This document shows, piece by piece, positions 1 to 8,259 of a stretch of DNA of 64,000 nucleotides. Numbering within the stretch: the first letter of the stretch is position 1; each line of letters starts with the position of its first letter. The notes under the pieces are model-generated. The model was not told where the DNA came from and did not search any database. It saw only the letters and a list, made by a program, of their open reading frames with translations. The DNA is taken from positions 744,001-808,000 of the forward strand of contig NZ_QVQT02000001.1 of assembly GCF_003428625.2 (NCBI RefSeq). The letters are read 5' to 3'. Source of the DNA: Paracidobacterium acidisoli (GTDB lineage: Bacteria; Acidobacteriota; Terriglobia; Terriglobales; Acidobacteriaceae). A program made the position numbers and the translations under genes.

Positions 1-52
1 GGCAGGGTAAAATAGGAGAGTCGTAAACGCCAACTTTAAGGTCAGTTACGCC

Positions 53-1018
53 ATGCGGATTGTAGTACTCGCCCTCGATGGAGTATTCGACACCGGGCTT
101 ACCGTAGCGCTCGACGCCTTCTCAACCGCCAGCGCTCTTTCCGCCAGGCTCTTCGGCGGAACGCCTCGCTTCGACCTGACGGTCGCCGGTGTCCGGCGAA
201 GGGTTCGGACCGCTCAGGGGCTCACCGTGCCCGTGAAGCCTGTTACGCCCGGTCTGCGGCCCGACTGGGTCATCGTTCCGGCGCTCAGGGCTACGACACC
301 CGCGGCGTTGCTGCCTGCTCTCAGCCGGCCCGACGTGCGTGAGGCAATCTCTCAGCTGCTGAAGTGGACCGCCAAAGGCGCTCAGATCGGCGCTTCCTGT
401 ATCGGAACCTTCCTGCTTGCCGAAGCTGGCCTTCTCGATCAGCAGGAAGCGACGACCACATGGTCGCTCGCTCCGTTCTTTCGGCAGCGTTACCCCCATG
501 TCCGGCTCGACGAGTCCCGGATGCTCGTGCCATTCGACCGGGGCGTGACAGCCGGAGCCGCGATGGGGCATCTCGATCTTGCGCTGTGGCTGATACGGCA
601 GGCCAGTCCCGAGCTGGCAGGAACCGTCTCGCGCTACCTGCTCGCCGACATACGTTCTTCGCAGGCCCCCTATATCATTCCCAATCATCTGGCGCAGGCC
701 GATCCGCTGATTCTGCGCTTCGAGCGGTGGTCCAGAGAACACCTTCGCGAAGGCTTCTCGCTGCAGCAGGCCGCAAGGGCTCTGGCCACCAGTGCTCGCA
801 CGCTGCAGCGCCGCTGCGATGCGGTGCTCGGCAAGTCGCCCCTTGCCTACTTCCAGGACCTGCGCGTGGAGCACGCTCAGTCGCTTCTGCGCCGCAGCGG
901 CCACAACATCGAAGCCATTGCAGCCGAGGTCGGCTATGCCGACGGCGCGACGTTACGGACGCTCCTGCGCCAGCGGCTTGGACGCGGAGTGCGCGAAATA
1001 CGCGCCGAGCTGCACTGA
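53..1018 (+). CDS. GlxA-family transcriptional regulator (DJ-1/PfpI + AraC HTH)
   Basis: A 321-residue protein with two parts. Residues 1-190 form a DJ-1/PfpI-like domain, with C116 in GASCIGTF at the nucleophile-elbow position of this fold. Residues about 215-320 form an AraC-type DNA-binding domain (PLAYFQDLRVEHAQSLL, then GYADGATLRTLLRQ). Family knowledge: GlxA-type regulators sense small metabolites and control catabolic or stress genes; the ligand cannot be read from sequence. The ATG at 53 begins right at the first beta strand, so the start is well placed. The gene stands alone, and no target is obvious nearby. Confidence 0.9.
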   Translation: MRIVVLALDGVFDTGLTVALDAFSTASALSARLFGGTPRFDLTVAGVRRRVRTAQGLTVPVKPVTPGLRPDWVIVPALRATTPAALLPALSRPDVREAISQLLKWTAKGAQIGASCIGTFLLAEAGLLDQQEATTTWSLAPFFRQRYPHVRLDESRMLVPFDRGVTAGAAMGHLDLALWLIRQASPELAGTVSRYLLADIRSSQAPYIIPNHLAQADPLILRFERWSREHLREGFSLQQAARALATSARTLQRRCDAVLGKSPLAYFQDLRVEHAQSLLRRSGHNIEAIAAEVGYADGATLRTLLRQRLGRGVREIRAELH

Positions 1019-1407
1019 TGCCGCACAGGCCATTTCATGCCGTGGGAACGCCGCCGGATTCATCATGGATTTACAGATTTCCCTGTGGATCGCGGGTATA
1101 TACTTGCCGCGTTCGGCCTTCCGTGCGCGTCGATGAAGCTCAGCGGCACAGGCCCCAGGCAAAGAGATCGGCCGGCCCGATTCCCTGAGATCTCTTCCAG
1201 GCAAGACCTTTTCACCCGGATCGCCCCGTAAAGAAGGCACGTTGCGGGACATCAGCGTCGAGAGCATCATCACCGGCAAAGCGCGTCAGCTCCGGTCATT
1301 CGTACCTCTCTGAGTAAAGAGGAAGCGGATGAACTTTTCAGCGGAACAATTTCAGCGAACAAGGCGTTCCGCGGAAGCTCCTTATAGGCCACAAAGGAGG
1401 AAGGAAC
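1019..1407. other. Intergenic region, no intact gene
   Basis: About 390 bases between the GlxA-type regulator and a VOC gene remnant. I see no convincing coding frame, RNA gene or repeat. The last bases carry a strong ribosome binding site (AAGGAGG at 1394-1400) for the remnant at 1408. The region may include eroded coding sequence, but I cannot identify any. Confidence 0.4.
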
Positions 1408-1581
1408 ATGGCAAATGCGACCCCTGAAGTGCAGAGCAGCAACGCTGCCGGCGAGGCAGGCGTAGCCAAAGTCGACATGAAGTTTGAAATCGTCGTGATC
1501 CCTGTCTCCGATATCGATCGCGCGAAGGAATTCTACGCGACGTACAACATAGACGGAGGCCAGCAGCTCGTGGCGGGATAA
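1408..1581 (+). pseudogene. Chimeric remnant: VOC N-terminus joined to an SDR-like C-terminus
   Basis: A 57-codon frame behind a strong Shine-Dalgarno (AAGGAGG, 7 nt before the ATG). Residues 24-43 (MKFEIVVIPV, then SDIDRAKEFYA) are the classic first strand and helix of a VOC/glyoxalase domain. After FYAT the sequence jumps to YNIDGGQQLVAG and stops. That ending resembles the C-terminal strand of short-chain dehydrogenases (NIDGGQ-type), not a VOC protein. The simplest reading is an internal deletion that fused the start of a VOC gene to the end of a downstream SDR gene. It cannot fold as either enzyme. The Schlafen-type gene starts only about 35 bases downstream. Confidence 0.65.
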
Positions 1582-1615
1582 ACGCGTAAGTGCCATCAGC
1601 GTTTAGAAGCAGGAG

Positions 1616-2953
1616 TTGTCAACGGTCCTGATTTACTATTGGCAGGTGATTTCGAAAGAGAGAATTCAGGAACTAATCGAGTTGGGGAACGAGAACCGTA
1701 ACCTAGACTATAAGTGCGCATTCTCGTGGTCTGACGCAAATAACGACGAAAAGTGCGAGATCACCAAGGATGTTCTGGCCTTTGCAAATACACGTGATGG
1801 CGGGGTGATCCTGATTGGCGTTGATGACAAGTCCGGCGCTCTCGAAGGGCTCACCGAAGAGCAGGCTCTATCATTCGATCAAACAAAGTTCAACAACTTT
1901 GTGCAGAAGTACACCGATCCCCGCCATACAGCCAACGTACATCGAATCGAGATCGGCGAAAAGCGGCTCGTGGTGATAGACATTCCGGAATTCTCTGAAA
2001 TTCCGATCCTCTGTGCGCGAGATGCCAATAGTTCGGTCGATTCGCGCAGGATGATTCTCAGGAAGGCCGCACTGTACAAGAGAACAGACCGCGCGACGTC
2101 GCAGGTAATCGAAGATGCCCAGGAAATGCGTGAACTCCTGAACCGTGGCTTGTTACGTCGCCAGGATGAATTGCTGAAAGCATTCAAACAGATCATTCAG
2201 CCGAGCGAATACAATCGGCCAACCGAACCGGGCGAGGAATTCAAGGATGAGTTCCAGGAAGCGGAGAATTACTTTTCAGAATTCCCCGGATTGACGGGCG
2301 AGGTGACCCATTGGACCCTGGAGATGCGACCGGGAACTTACATCCCAAGTAGGATGCAATCCGCTGCAGAGATTCAATCTCTCGTGCAGCAATCAGCCAT
2401 AAACCTCCGTGGGTGGACGTTTCCGTATGCCGGGAGAGTGGGCGCTGCAAGGTGGGCGAACTTCGATGGGGGATCTCAATCGGTAGATGAAGACAGAGTG
2501 CGTAGTCCTGAGGCGCTCAGAGTGTATAAGAGTGGTCTCGTTGTCTGGCGTTCAGGAGCCTGGGAAGATCACTGGAAGGCTTTTGCGAACGACAAAGTCA
2601 CCTCGTTTATTGGGCTGATCTATGCAACCACTGAGTGGCTTCTCTTTGCCAGGCGTTTCTTTGAGTCGTTTCTTACGGTCGATGAAAGCGTCCATTTGAT
2701 CGTTAAAGCATCAGGCGTTCGGGGGCGCAGGCTGATATCCACTGATCCGACAGTGCTCTTATATGGGGACTTACAAACAGTTGTGCCATGTTTCAAGATT
2801 GAAGAAACAGCAACCATCTCAGATTTGCGAGCCGATCCTGAAGCTATTGCCCGGAAGATCGTAAGACGGATTTTCGAACTGTACAACTGGAATGATCCAA
2901 ATGAGCAGATGCTTGTGTCTTTGCAGCAGAAGTTCATTCAACGCCAGTTTTAA
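1616..2953 (+). CDS. Schlafen/AlbA_2-domain protein with unrecognised C-terminal half
   Basis: Residues about 12-135 match the AlbA_2 (Schlafen-like, formerly AAA_4) fold: NLDYKCAF near the N-terminus, then the hallmark LAFANTRDGGVILIGVDD. Residues about 165-445 show no motif I recognise and lack the GHKL/HTH tail of many AlbA_2 regulators. AlbA_2 proteins bind nucleic acid or act as nucleases, and many lie in defence or mobile regions. The start is uncertain: TTG 1616 abuts an AGGAG motif too closely, while GTG 1646 gives VISKERIQELIELG, a more usual N-terminus. The gene looks clearly A/T-richer than its neighbours and follows a broken gene, which suggests horizontal acquisition. No partner gene is visible. 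Confidence 0.75.
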   Translation: MSTVLIYYWQVISKERIQELIELGNENRNLDYKCAFSWSDANNDEKCEITKDVLAFANTRDGGVILIGVDDKSGALEGLTEEQALSFDQTKFNNFVQKYTDPRHTANVHRIEIGEKRLVVIDIPEFSEIPILCARDANSSVDSRRMILRKAALYKRTDRATSQVIEDAQEMRELLNRGLLRRQDELLKAFKQIIQPSEYNRPTEPGEEFKDEFQEAENYFSEFPGLTGEVTHWTLEMRPGTYIPSRMQSAAEIQSLVQQSAINLRGWTFPYAGRVGAARWANFDGGSQSVDEDRVRSPEALRVYKSGLVVWRSGAWEDHWKAFANDKVTSFIGLIYATTEWLLFARRFFESFLTVDESVHLIVKASGVRGRRLISTDPTVLLYGDLQTVVPCFKIEETATISDLRADPEAIARKIVRRIFELYNWNDPNEQMLVSLQQKFIQRQF

Positions 2954-3230
2954 CGGGGAAATGGTATTGACAAGTCGTCTTATAGGAAGCGACGCAGGTG
3001 AGCGCCCATCACTTCCGCTAGGCGCGTTTCTCGTTACCGATCCAACCTTATCTTGTCGCAAACGACAGGTATTCGAGGGGCCGTTGACTATTCCCAGGAG
3101 TGGACAATCAAATTCGACTTAACCGATGTTCGCGGCTTCACGTTGTCGCGAGGCAACGAAACGGGGTGCCATACGACGGATTCAGGGCGTTTCATCACCG
3201 CCGGGTTCTGTATCGGAAAAGGAGTTGTCT
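2954..3230. other. Intergenic region upstream of VOC gene
   Basis: No supported gene. It ends with the ribosome binding site AAAAGGAG (3218-3225) of the VOC gene, which marks the ATG at 3231 as the start and not the upstream in-frame ATG at 3126. Confidence 0.4.
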
Positions 3231-3677
3231 ATGAACAGCGTACAAATCGAGCAGAAGAGCTATGAGATGCCCCCGAAGGAAGGGATCAGCATCGCGCACT
3301 TTCTCACCGTCACCGACATCGAGCGGTCGGCCCGCTACTACGAAACGGTCTTCGGCGCTCGCATTCTGAGCATGGGTGACGGCAACGCGCCCGCCTACCT
3401 TCTGCTCGCGAATATCTGGATGATCCTGAACGTCGGGGGAGGGCCCACACCGGACAAGCCGACCGTCACCCTCAGCGTTCCCGACCCGAATCACATCAAC
3501 AGCTTTCTGAACCTCCGCGTCGCGGATATTCAGGCGTGCTATGAACTATGGAAAGGTCGAGGGGCCGAGTTCATCACAGAGCCGATTCCCAAATACGGCG
3601 AGATACGCTGCTACATCCGCGACCCCGACGGCTATCTTATCGAGGTCGGACAGAGCACCACCCTCACCTATGGTTAA
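3231..3677 (+). CDS. VOC family (glyoxalase/bleomycin-resistance fold) protein
   Basis: A 148-residue single-domain VOC protein: opening strand and helix ISIAHFLTVTDIERSARYYE and closing strand YIRDPDGYLIEVGQ. The His of IAHF (H23) and the Glu of LIEVG are the usual metal-ligand positions. The family covers glyoxalases, dioxygenases and drug-binding proteins, and this member is too generic for a substrate. The start is fixed by AAAAGGAG six bases upstream. A truncated VOC remnant lies 1.6 kb upstream, so the locus may once have held two VOC genes. Confidence 0.85.
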   Translation: MNSVQIEQKSYEMPPKEGISIAHFLTVTDIERSARYYETVFGARILSMGDGNAPAYLLLANIWMILNVGGGPTPDKPTVTLSVPDPNHINSFLNLRVADIQACYELWKGRGAEFITEPIPKYGEIRCYIRDPDGYLIEVGQSTTLTYG

Positions 3678-3924
3678 CGCTCAACCCCGCCTGCGGGTGC
3701 GGATTTAAACAGTTACGAACCTCCGCTTCGTAACTGCCGGCGCGTCTGTGGAGCGCCTCGCCTGGAGTCCTGCCTGCAGACCTCTGCGAGTCAACGTCTC
3801 AATTGCCCGATCGGTCCTGAGGAGTCGGCACAGCGGAAGTAATTCCGGCCCACCCGTCAGCTACATAGCTTCTTCCAATGGAACAACCCGGGAGTTGCCG
3901 CCGCACGCAGCCCGTCTCCCGGGG

Positions 3925-3930
3925 TATCCT
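3925..3930 (+). promoter_or_regulatory. Candidate -10 box (leaderless type)
   Basis: TATCCT six bases before ATG 3937, with no Shine-Dalgarno. The spacing would place the transcription start at or next to the start codon. It is the weakest match in the leaderless set. Confidence 0.35.
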
Positions 3931-3936
3931 CAACAC

Positions 3937-4341
3937 ATGCCCTCAGCCTCTTCTGCCGAGCCTCGCAGGAAGTCCTCTGCCCGAAAGAAAAAGAAATCCG
4001 GTCCCGGCCTGGTCACCTGGCTGCCCGTCCTTCTCGGCATTCTGGTCACGCCCTTCGCCGTCCGCGCCGCCAGCATCGTCGCGCTCGAAGGCCCCCGCGG
4101 CTTCACACTCCTCTATCCTTACGTGCTGCTGCTCCGGGAGCCGTCGCTCGGCCTCTCCGGCGGGCTCGCCAACACTCTCGCGCAGCTCATGATGTACCTC
4201 CAGTTCCCTCTCTATGGGCTGGTCATGAAATTCGTCCTCCGTTCCAAAGGCTGGGTCACCGCCCTGCTCACCGCCGGCATCGTCCACCTCTTCGGAGTGG
4301 TCGGGGTCGCTTCGCTCGCCTGGCTGCACGCCAACCCCTAG
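3937..4341 (+). CDS. Small integral membrane protein, hypothetical
   Basis: A 134-residue protein with a basic cytoplasmic head (RRKSSARKKKKS) and about three hydrophobic segments: about 25-50 (VTWLPVLLGILVTPFAVRAA), 75-100 and 108-130. No family recognised. I chose ATG 3937 over the longer frame because a -10-like TATCCT lies 6 bases upstream and the extra N-terminal sequence is low in character. No Shine-Dalgarno is present, consistent with a leaderless message. Confidence 0.6.
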   Translation: MPSASSAEPRRKSSARKKKKSGPGLVTWLPVLLGILVTPFAVRAASIVALEGPRGFTLLYPYVLLLREPSLGLSGGLANTLAQLMMYLQFPLYGLVMKFVLRSKGWVTALLTAGIVHLFGVVGVASLAWLHANP

Positions 4342-4420
4342 GCCGCATCGACCCTGCCATCCCCAATCCCCGTTGCCATCCCAATCCCTCCCTTTGTCAT
4401 CCCGAGCGAAGTCGAGAATC

Positions 4421-4493
4421 TGCCGGGTGCCCCACCTTCGCGCAGCTAAGGTGGGAATGCCGGGCGCCCCATGTCCGGATTTTCGGACATGGG
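4421..4493 (+). repeat. Two tandem hairpin repeat units (variable stem, constant box)
   Basis: Each unit has a constant box followed by a hairpin. Unit 1: TGCCGGGTGCCCCA at 4421-4434, with stem CCCACCTT (4431-4438) / AAGGTGGG (4448-4455). Unit 2: TGCCGGGCGCCCCA at 4458-4471, with stem CCCATGTCCG (4468-4477) / CGGACATGGG (4484-4493), a perfect 10-bp stem with a 6-nt loop. The same box recurs near 18.57, 26.52 and 26.61 kb with different stems, so this is a dispersed family. Confidence 0.7.
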
Positions 4494-4822
4494 AATGAAA
4501 GATCTTTCCTGGTTGCCTTCCCAAATCCCTCCCTTGTCATCCCGAGCGAAGTCGAGGGGTCTGCAGTCGTTTCTCGTCTCGCGCCAGTGAGATCGATAGA
4601 AACCCCGGGGCCGCCGGAACACGCTTTTTCTCTCTCGATCGCATGTCAAGGCCCGAAATGAAGTAACTCTCGCAACCCACTGATTCCAGACATCTTCCGG
4701 AAACAGAAATCTGGCATGAAATTTCTCCCGATCCGCTATCCTCAGAGGATGGAGAGCGAAATGGAAAAGAACGAATCAGCCTTATCGAAGCGGCGCACCC
4801 TCTTTTCCAGTAAAATCAATAC

Positions 4823-4858
4823 TTTACGAGAGGATAACCATGGTAATCCACTCGTAAA
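4823..4858. promoter_or_regulatory. 36-bp near-perfect palindrome upstream of HMG-CoA lyase gene
   Basis: The two 18-base half-sites abut with no spacer, centred at 4840/4841 in CCATGG. They match at 16 of 18 positions; the outer arms are TTTACGAG and CTCGTAAA, the inner arms GGAT and ATCC. It ends 43 bases before the ATG of the lyase gene. The symmetry fits a dimeric repressor operator. No T-run follows, so a terminator is unlikely. The binding protein is unknown. Confidence 0.55.
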
Positions 4859-4901
4859 ATGATGAATCAAAACAGGTTACAGAAACCATAGGACGTAATA
4901 A

Positions 4902-5765
4902 ATGAAGCTTGTCGAATGTCCGCGCGATGCCTGGCAGGGACTGCCCAAAGCCATCCCCGCCGAAGTCAAGGCCGACTACCTCCGCGTCCTCATCGAGACC
5001 GGCTTCAAACACATCGACGCCGTCTCCTTCGTCTCTCCTGCCGCCATCCCGCAGATGGCCGACTCCGAGCAGGTGCTCGAATACCTCGACCCGCCCGACG
5101 ACGTCGACATCATCGGCATCGTCGTTAATGCAAAGGGAGCCGAGCGCGCCATCGCCACCGGAGCCGTCTCCACCCTGGGATTTCCCTACTCCATCTCACC
5201 CGAGTTCCTGCGCCGCAATCAGCACCAGACCCCCGAAGAATCCCTCGAAGCGCTCGAAACCATCGGAGAGGCCGCCTACAAGGCCGGACTCGAGACCGTC
5301 GTCTACATCTCCATGGCCTTCGGTAATCCCTACAACGATCCCTGGGACGCCGACGAGCTTCTCTCCGCCTGTGAGCTGCTCACCGACTCCGGAATCACAC
5401 AGATCTCGCTCGCCGACACCGTCGGCCTCGCCACGCCGCAACAGATTGAAGAGCTGGCCGGCTCCGTGCTCCGCGGTCTGGACCCGGACACGGAGCTGGG
5501 CGTGCATCTTCACGCCCGACCCGAGGACGTGGCTGCGAAGATCGCTGCCGCATACCGCGCCGGCTGCCGCCGCTTCGATATGGCCATCGGCGGCCTCGGC
5601 GGCTGTCCCTTCGCGCAGGATGCGCTCGTCGGCAACATCGCCACCGAGCTGGCCCTCGCCGAGCTTGAGCGCCTGGGAGCCGCGCTGCCTCCGCTGCGCC
5701 CGCTCGACGGTCTGCTCGCTGCCACCGCCGCCATCCGGCAGAAGTTCGGACTGCCGGTTCAGTAA
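4902..5765 (+). CDS. Hydroxymethylglutaryl-CoA lyase
   Basis: A 287-residue DRE-TIM lyase that splits 3-hydroxy-3-methylglutaryl-CoA into acetyl-CoA and acetoacetate, the last step of leucine catabolism. The N-terminal CPRDAWQGL carries the catalytic Arg-Asp pair (R8, D9). HLH at 202-204 supplies metal ligands. The signature GLGGCPFA has the active-site Cys (C235). Length is usual. It converges with the SDR gene, whose stop lies 5 bases away. A methylglutaconyl-CoA hydratase-like gene is 0.9 kb downstream on the same strand, supporting a leucine/isovalerate role. The 36-bp palindrome upstream is a likely control site. Confidence 0.9.
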   Translation: MKLVECPRDAWQGLPKAIPAEVKADYLRVLIETGFKHIDAVSFVSPAAIPQMADSEQVLEYLDPPDDVDIIGIVVNAKGAERAIATGAVSTLGFPYSISPEFLRRNQHQTPEESLEALETIGEAAYKAGLETVVYISMAFGNPYNDPWDADELLSACELLTDSGITQISLADTVGLATPQQIEELAGSVLRGLDPDTELGVHLHARPEDVAAKIAAAYRAGCRRFDMAIGGLGGCPFAQDALVGNIATELALAELERLGAALPPLRPLDGLLAATAAIRQKFGLPVQ

Positions 5766-5769
5766 GCGC

Positions 5770-6564
5770 TCAGATCCAGCCTGCGTCGATCACATGCGTC
5801 TGGTTGGTGATCGCCGAGCTGTCGTCCGCGGCCAGAAACAGCACCAGCCGCGCCACATCCTCGGGCAGAAGATCGCGATGGATGCACTGGCTGTTCAGAA
5901 TCTTCCGGTCGTACTCCGGCGTGCGCCACAGCCTCTGCTGCCGTTCGGTCAGCACGCCTCCAGGCAGCACCGCGTTCACCCGGATGTTGCTGTCGCCCAG
6001 CTCGTGCGCCATCGTCCGCGTCAGGCCCACGATAGCCGCCTTGGCCGCGACATACGCCGGCAGCCCGGTCGAGGGAATGAGCCACGAGATCGAGCTGAGG
6101 TTGATGATCGAGCCGCCGCCCAGCGCCTTCATGCCCGGCGCCACCGCCTGGATGGCGAAGAAGTGATGGCGCAGATTCACCGCCATCATCTCGTCCCAGT
6201 ACTCCGGCGTGACCTCGGCCCACGTGTGGCGGTCGTCGCGCGCTGCGTTGTTCACCAGCACGCCCACCGGCCCCAGCCGCTCCGCGGCCTCGCCGATGGC
6301 CCGCTGCAGTGCCGCAATCTCCCGAATGTCGCACGGCAGAAACAGCGGCGTATGCCTCACCTCGCCGGCCAGCCCCGCCGCCAGCGCCTCCGATGCCTCC
6401 CTGGCGATATCCAGGAACGCAACCTTCGCGCCCTGGTGCGCAAAATGCTCCACCAGCGACGCGCCGATCCCCGAACCGCCGCCGGTAACCAGCACCACCC
6501 GCTCCTGCAGGCTCGGATACCGGGCAAACCGGTCTTCTGCCGCCGCCGTCACACTCTCCGCCAT
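5770..6564 (-). CDS. SDR oxidoreductase, XylB-like sugar (D-xylose/aldose) 1-dehydrogenase
   Basis: A 264-residue classical SDR. Residues 26-32 hold the TGGGSGIG cofactor motif, NNAARDDRH follows strand 4, SSIS holds the catalytic Ser and YVAAK the Tyr/Lys pair; it ends HVIDAGWI. The pattern DDRH...YWDE...VNLRH...PGMK and the DAGW ending closely resemble, from memory, Caulobacter D-xylose 1-dehydrogenase (XylB); the real substrate could be another aldose. The start is set by GGGGGAGA about 6 bases before the ATG. It is divergent from the enoyl-CoA hydratase gene and convergent with HMG-CoA lyase, so it need not share their pathway. Confidence 0.8.
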   Translation of the reverse strand: MAESVTAAAEDRFARYPSLQERVVLVTGGGSGIGASLVEHFAHQGAKVAFLDIAREASEALAAGLAGEVRHTPLFLPCDIREIAALQRAIGEAAERLGPVGVLVNNAARDDRHTWAEVTPEYWDEMMAVNLRHHFFAIQAVAPGMKALGGGSIINLSSISWLIPSTGLPAYVAAKAAIVGLTRTMAHELGDSNIRVNAVLPGGVLTERQQRLWRTPEYDRKILNSQCIHRDLLPEDVARLVLFLAADDSSAITNQTHVIDAGWI

Positions 6565-6684
6565 CGTCCAGTCTCCCCCGGCATGGTACCAACGACTGCG
6601 CGTTCTGCGCGAAGGAGCGTCCGGTGATTGTGGGTTTCTTCTGACTGCGGTACGATGCAGAGTTTCGTCAGGAACGAACATGAT

Positions 6685-7491
6685 ATGAACCACTATCAGA
6701 CACTGCACGCACATACCGATACCGGCATTCACACCATTGTCCTCAACCGGCCCGCCAAACGGAACGCCCTGAACCCGCAGATGATGGAGGAACTGACGCA
6801 CGCGCTCGAAACCGCAGGGAAGAGTCCGGCCTGCGGCGTCATCATTCTCACCGGCGCCGGATCGGCCTTCTGCGCCGGCCTCGATCTCGATCACCTGGAA
6901 ACCCTCAATGCCCGCACCACGGCAGAACACCGGACCGACTCCGAGCGTGTGGCGAACCTGCTGATGACGCTCTATCACACGCCCAAGCCCACCATCGCCG
7001 CCGTCAACGGCGCCGCCATTGCCGGAGGCATGGGCATTGCCACCATCTGCGACTTCACGCTATCGGTCCCCGAAGCCAAGTTCGGCTATACCGAGGTCCG
7101 CATCGGCTTTGTCCCGGCCATCGTCTCCGCGTTTCTGCGCGGGCAGGTCGGCGACAAGCGCTGCCGCGACCTGCTGATGACCGGACGCCTGATGAATGCC
7201 GAAGAGGCCGAAGCGTGGGGACTGCTCACCCGGGTGATTCCCGAGCAGGACCTGATGCGCGAAGCGCGCACACTCGCCCACAGTCTGCTGCGCAACAGCC
7301 CGGCCGCGGTGCAGGCCACCAAACGCCTGCTCAGTGAGCACGCCAACCATCATCTGCTGGAAGAGATCGAATCGGCGATTCGCGCCAATACGGAAGCCCG
7401 CACCACCGAGGACTTCAAGGAAGGTATCCGGTCGTTTCTGGAGAAGCGGCCGCCGCAGTGGCCTTCACAGCGAGAGCTGGAGAAGGTGTAG
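6685..7491 (+). CDS. Enoyl-CoA hydratase/isomerase, probably methylglutaconyl-CoA hydratase
   Basis: A 268-residue crotonase-fold enzyme. The two oxyanion-hole segments are GSAFCAGLDLDHL and NGAAIAGGMG, and the catalytic Glu sits in KFGYTEVRIGFVP. The run GYTEVRIGFVPAIVSAFL followed by DLLMTGRLM is typical of LiuC/methylglutaconyl-CoA hydratases (leucine route, forming HMG-CoA). HMG-CoA lyase nearby would consume its product. ATG 6685 was chosen over the in-frame ATG at 6628 because homologues begin at this point. Function is inferred from motif style and context. Confidence 0.8.
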   Translation: MNHYQTLHAHTDTGIHTIVLNRPAKRNALNPQMMEELTHALETAGKSPACGVIILTGAGSAFCAGLDLDHLETLNARTTAEHRTDSERVANLLMTLYHTPKPTIAAVNGAAIAGGMGIATICDFTLSVPEAKFGYTEVRIGFVPAIVSAFLRGQVGDKRCRDLLMTGRLMNAEEAEAWGLLTRVIPEQDLMREARTLAHSLLRNSPAAVQATKRLLSEHANHHLLEEIESAIRANTEARTTEDFKEGIRSFLEKRPPQWPSQRELEKV

Positions 7492-7508
7492 CAGCGGCTT
7501 TCCAGGTG

Positions 7509-8144
7509 TCAGTACGCAGCGGTAAACCGCTGCCGGATGTGCTGAGGGTGCTCCAGCTCATCGACCAGTGCGATGGCATAATCCTCGGCGGAAATACGGC
7601 TGTTGCCCTGAGCGTCGGCAAGCAGTGAATCGGTGCCCAGACGGAACGTGCCGGTGCGTTCTCCGGGTTGAATGAACGCAGCCGGGCTGAGATAAGTCCA
7701 CTCCAGATCGGAGGCGGCATTGCGAAGAATGTCCAGCGCATCGGCATGTGCAATGGCGATCGCTTTGTACTCTTCCGGAAGGTGACCGGAGTCAATCAGT
7801 GAAATGCCCGGAGCCACGAACAGGCTGCCGGCTCCGCCGACGACCAGTACGCGCTTCACTCCGGCCTGTCTCGCCCCATTGATCAGCGCATGGGTCGCGG
7901 ACAGCAGCAGGGACTCCGTCCCGGCTCCCGGGCTGTATGCAGAGATGACAGCATCCGCGCCCTTCAGCTTTGCCGCCACATCGGCGGCATCGGTCATATC
8001 GCCTTTGACCACTGTTACCGCGCTGCCTGAAGGCACACGCGAAGGATCGCGCACGACTGCCGTGACTTTATGACCACGCTGCACGAGTTCGGTCAAAACA
8101 CGGCTGCCGATCATACCGCTGGCGCCATACAAAACAATGTTCAT
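7509..8144 (-). CDS. NAD(P)-binding Rossmann protein, NmrA/YwnB-like
   Basis: A 211-residue atypical SDR with an N-terminal GASGMIG dinucleotide motif in MNIVLYGASGMIGSRVL and a central VKRVLVVGGAGS strand. It lacks a clear YxxxK catalytic pair, as in the YwnB/NmrA-like group (flavin reductase or redox-sensing roles). The ATG at 8144 is preceded by GGAGAAGG at good distance. It runs towards the hydratase gene (convergent) and follows the GH130-like and DHH genes on the same strand after 115 bases. Substrate unknown. Confidence 0.75.
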   Translation of the reverse strand: MNIVLYGASGMIGSRVLTELVQRGHKVTAVVRDPSRVPSGSAVTVVKGDMTDAADVAAKLKGADAVISAYSPGAGTESLLLSATHALINGARQAGVKRVLVVGGAGSLFVAPGISLIDSGHLPEEYKAIAIAHADALDILRNAASDLEWTYLSPAAFIQPGERTGTFRLGTDSLLADAQGNSRISAEDYAIALVDELEHPQHIRQRFTAAY

Positions 8145-8259
8145 AAAACCTTCTCCGAGGCGGAGCTCGCCGCACACAGTGGATGAGACGGCGCAGCACG
8201 CGGATGCAGAAATCAGACAACTATCGGCGCGAATGCGATGGTCCGATGACCAGCACAGA

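Larger units (their letters stand above)
4342..4901. other. Repeat-rich intergenic region
   Basis: 560 bases with no gene. It holds two copies of a GTCATCCCGAGCGAAGTCGA box (about 4396-4415 and 4537-4556), two tandem hairpin units of the variable-stem repeat family (4421-4493), and a 36-bp palindrome (4823-4858) close to the next gene. Confidence 0.6.

Noticed and set aside
4909-6627. 572-residue open frame overlapping HMG-CoA lyase and the SDR gene
   Set aside because: Composition is Ser/Pro/Arg-rich frame-shift noise; the overlapped genes carry complete enzyme motifs.
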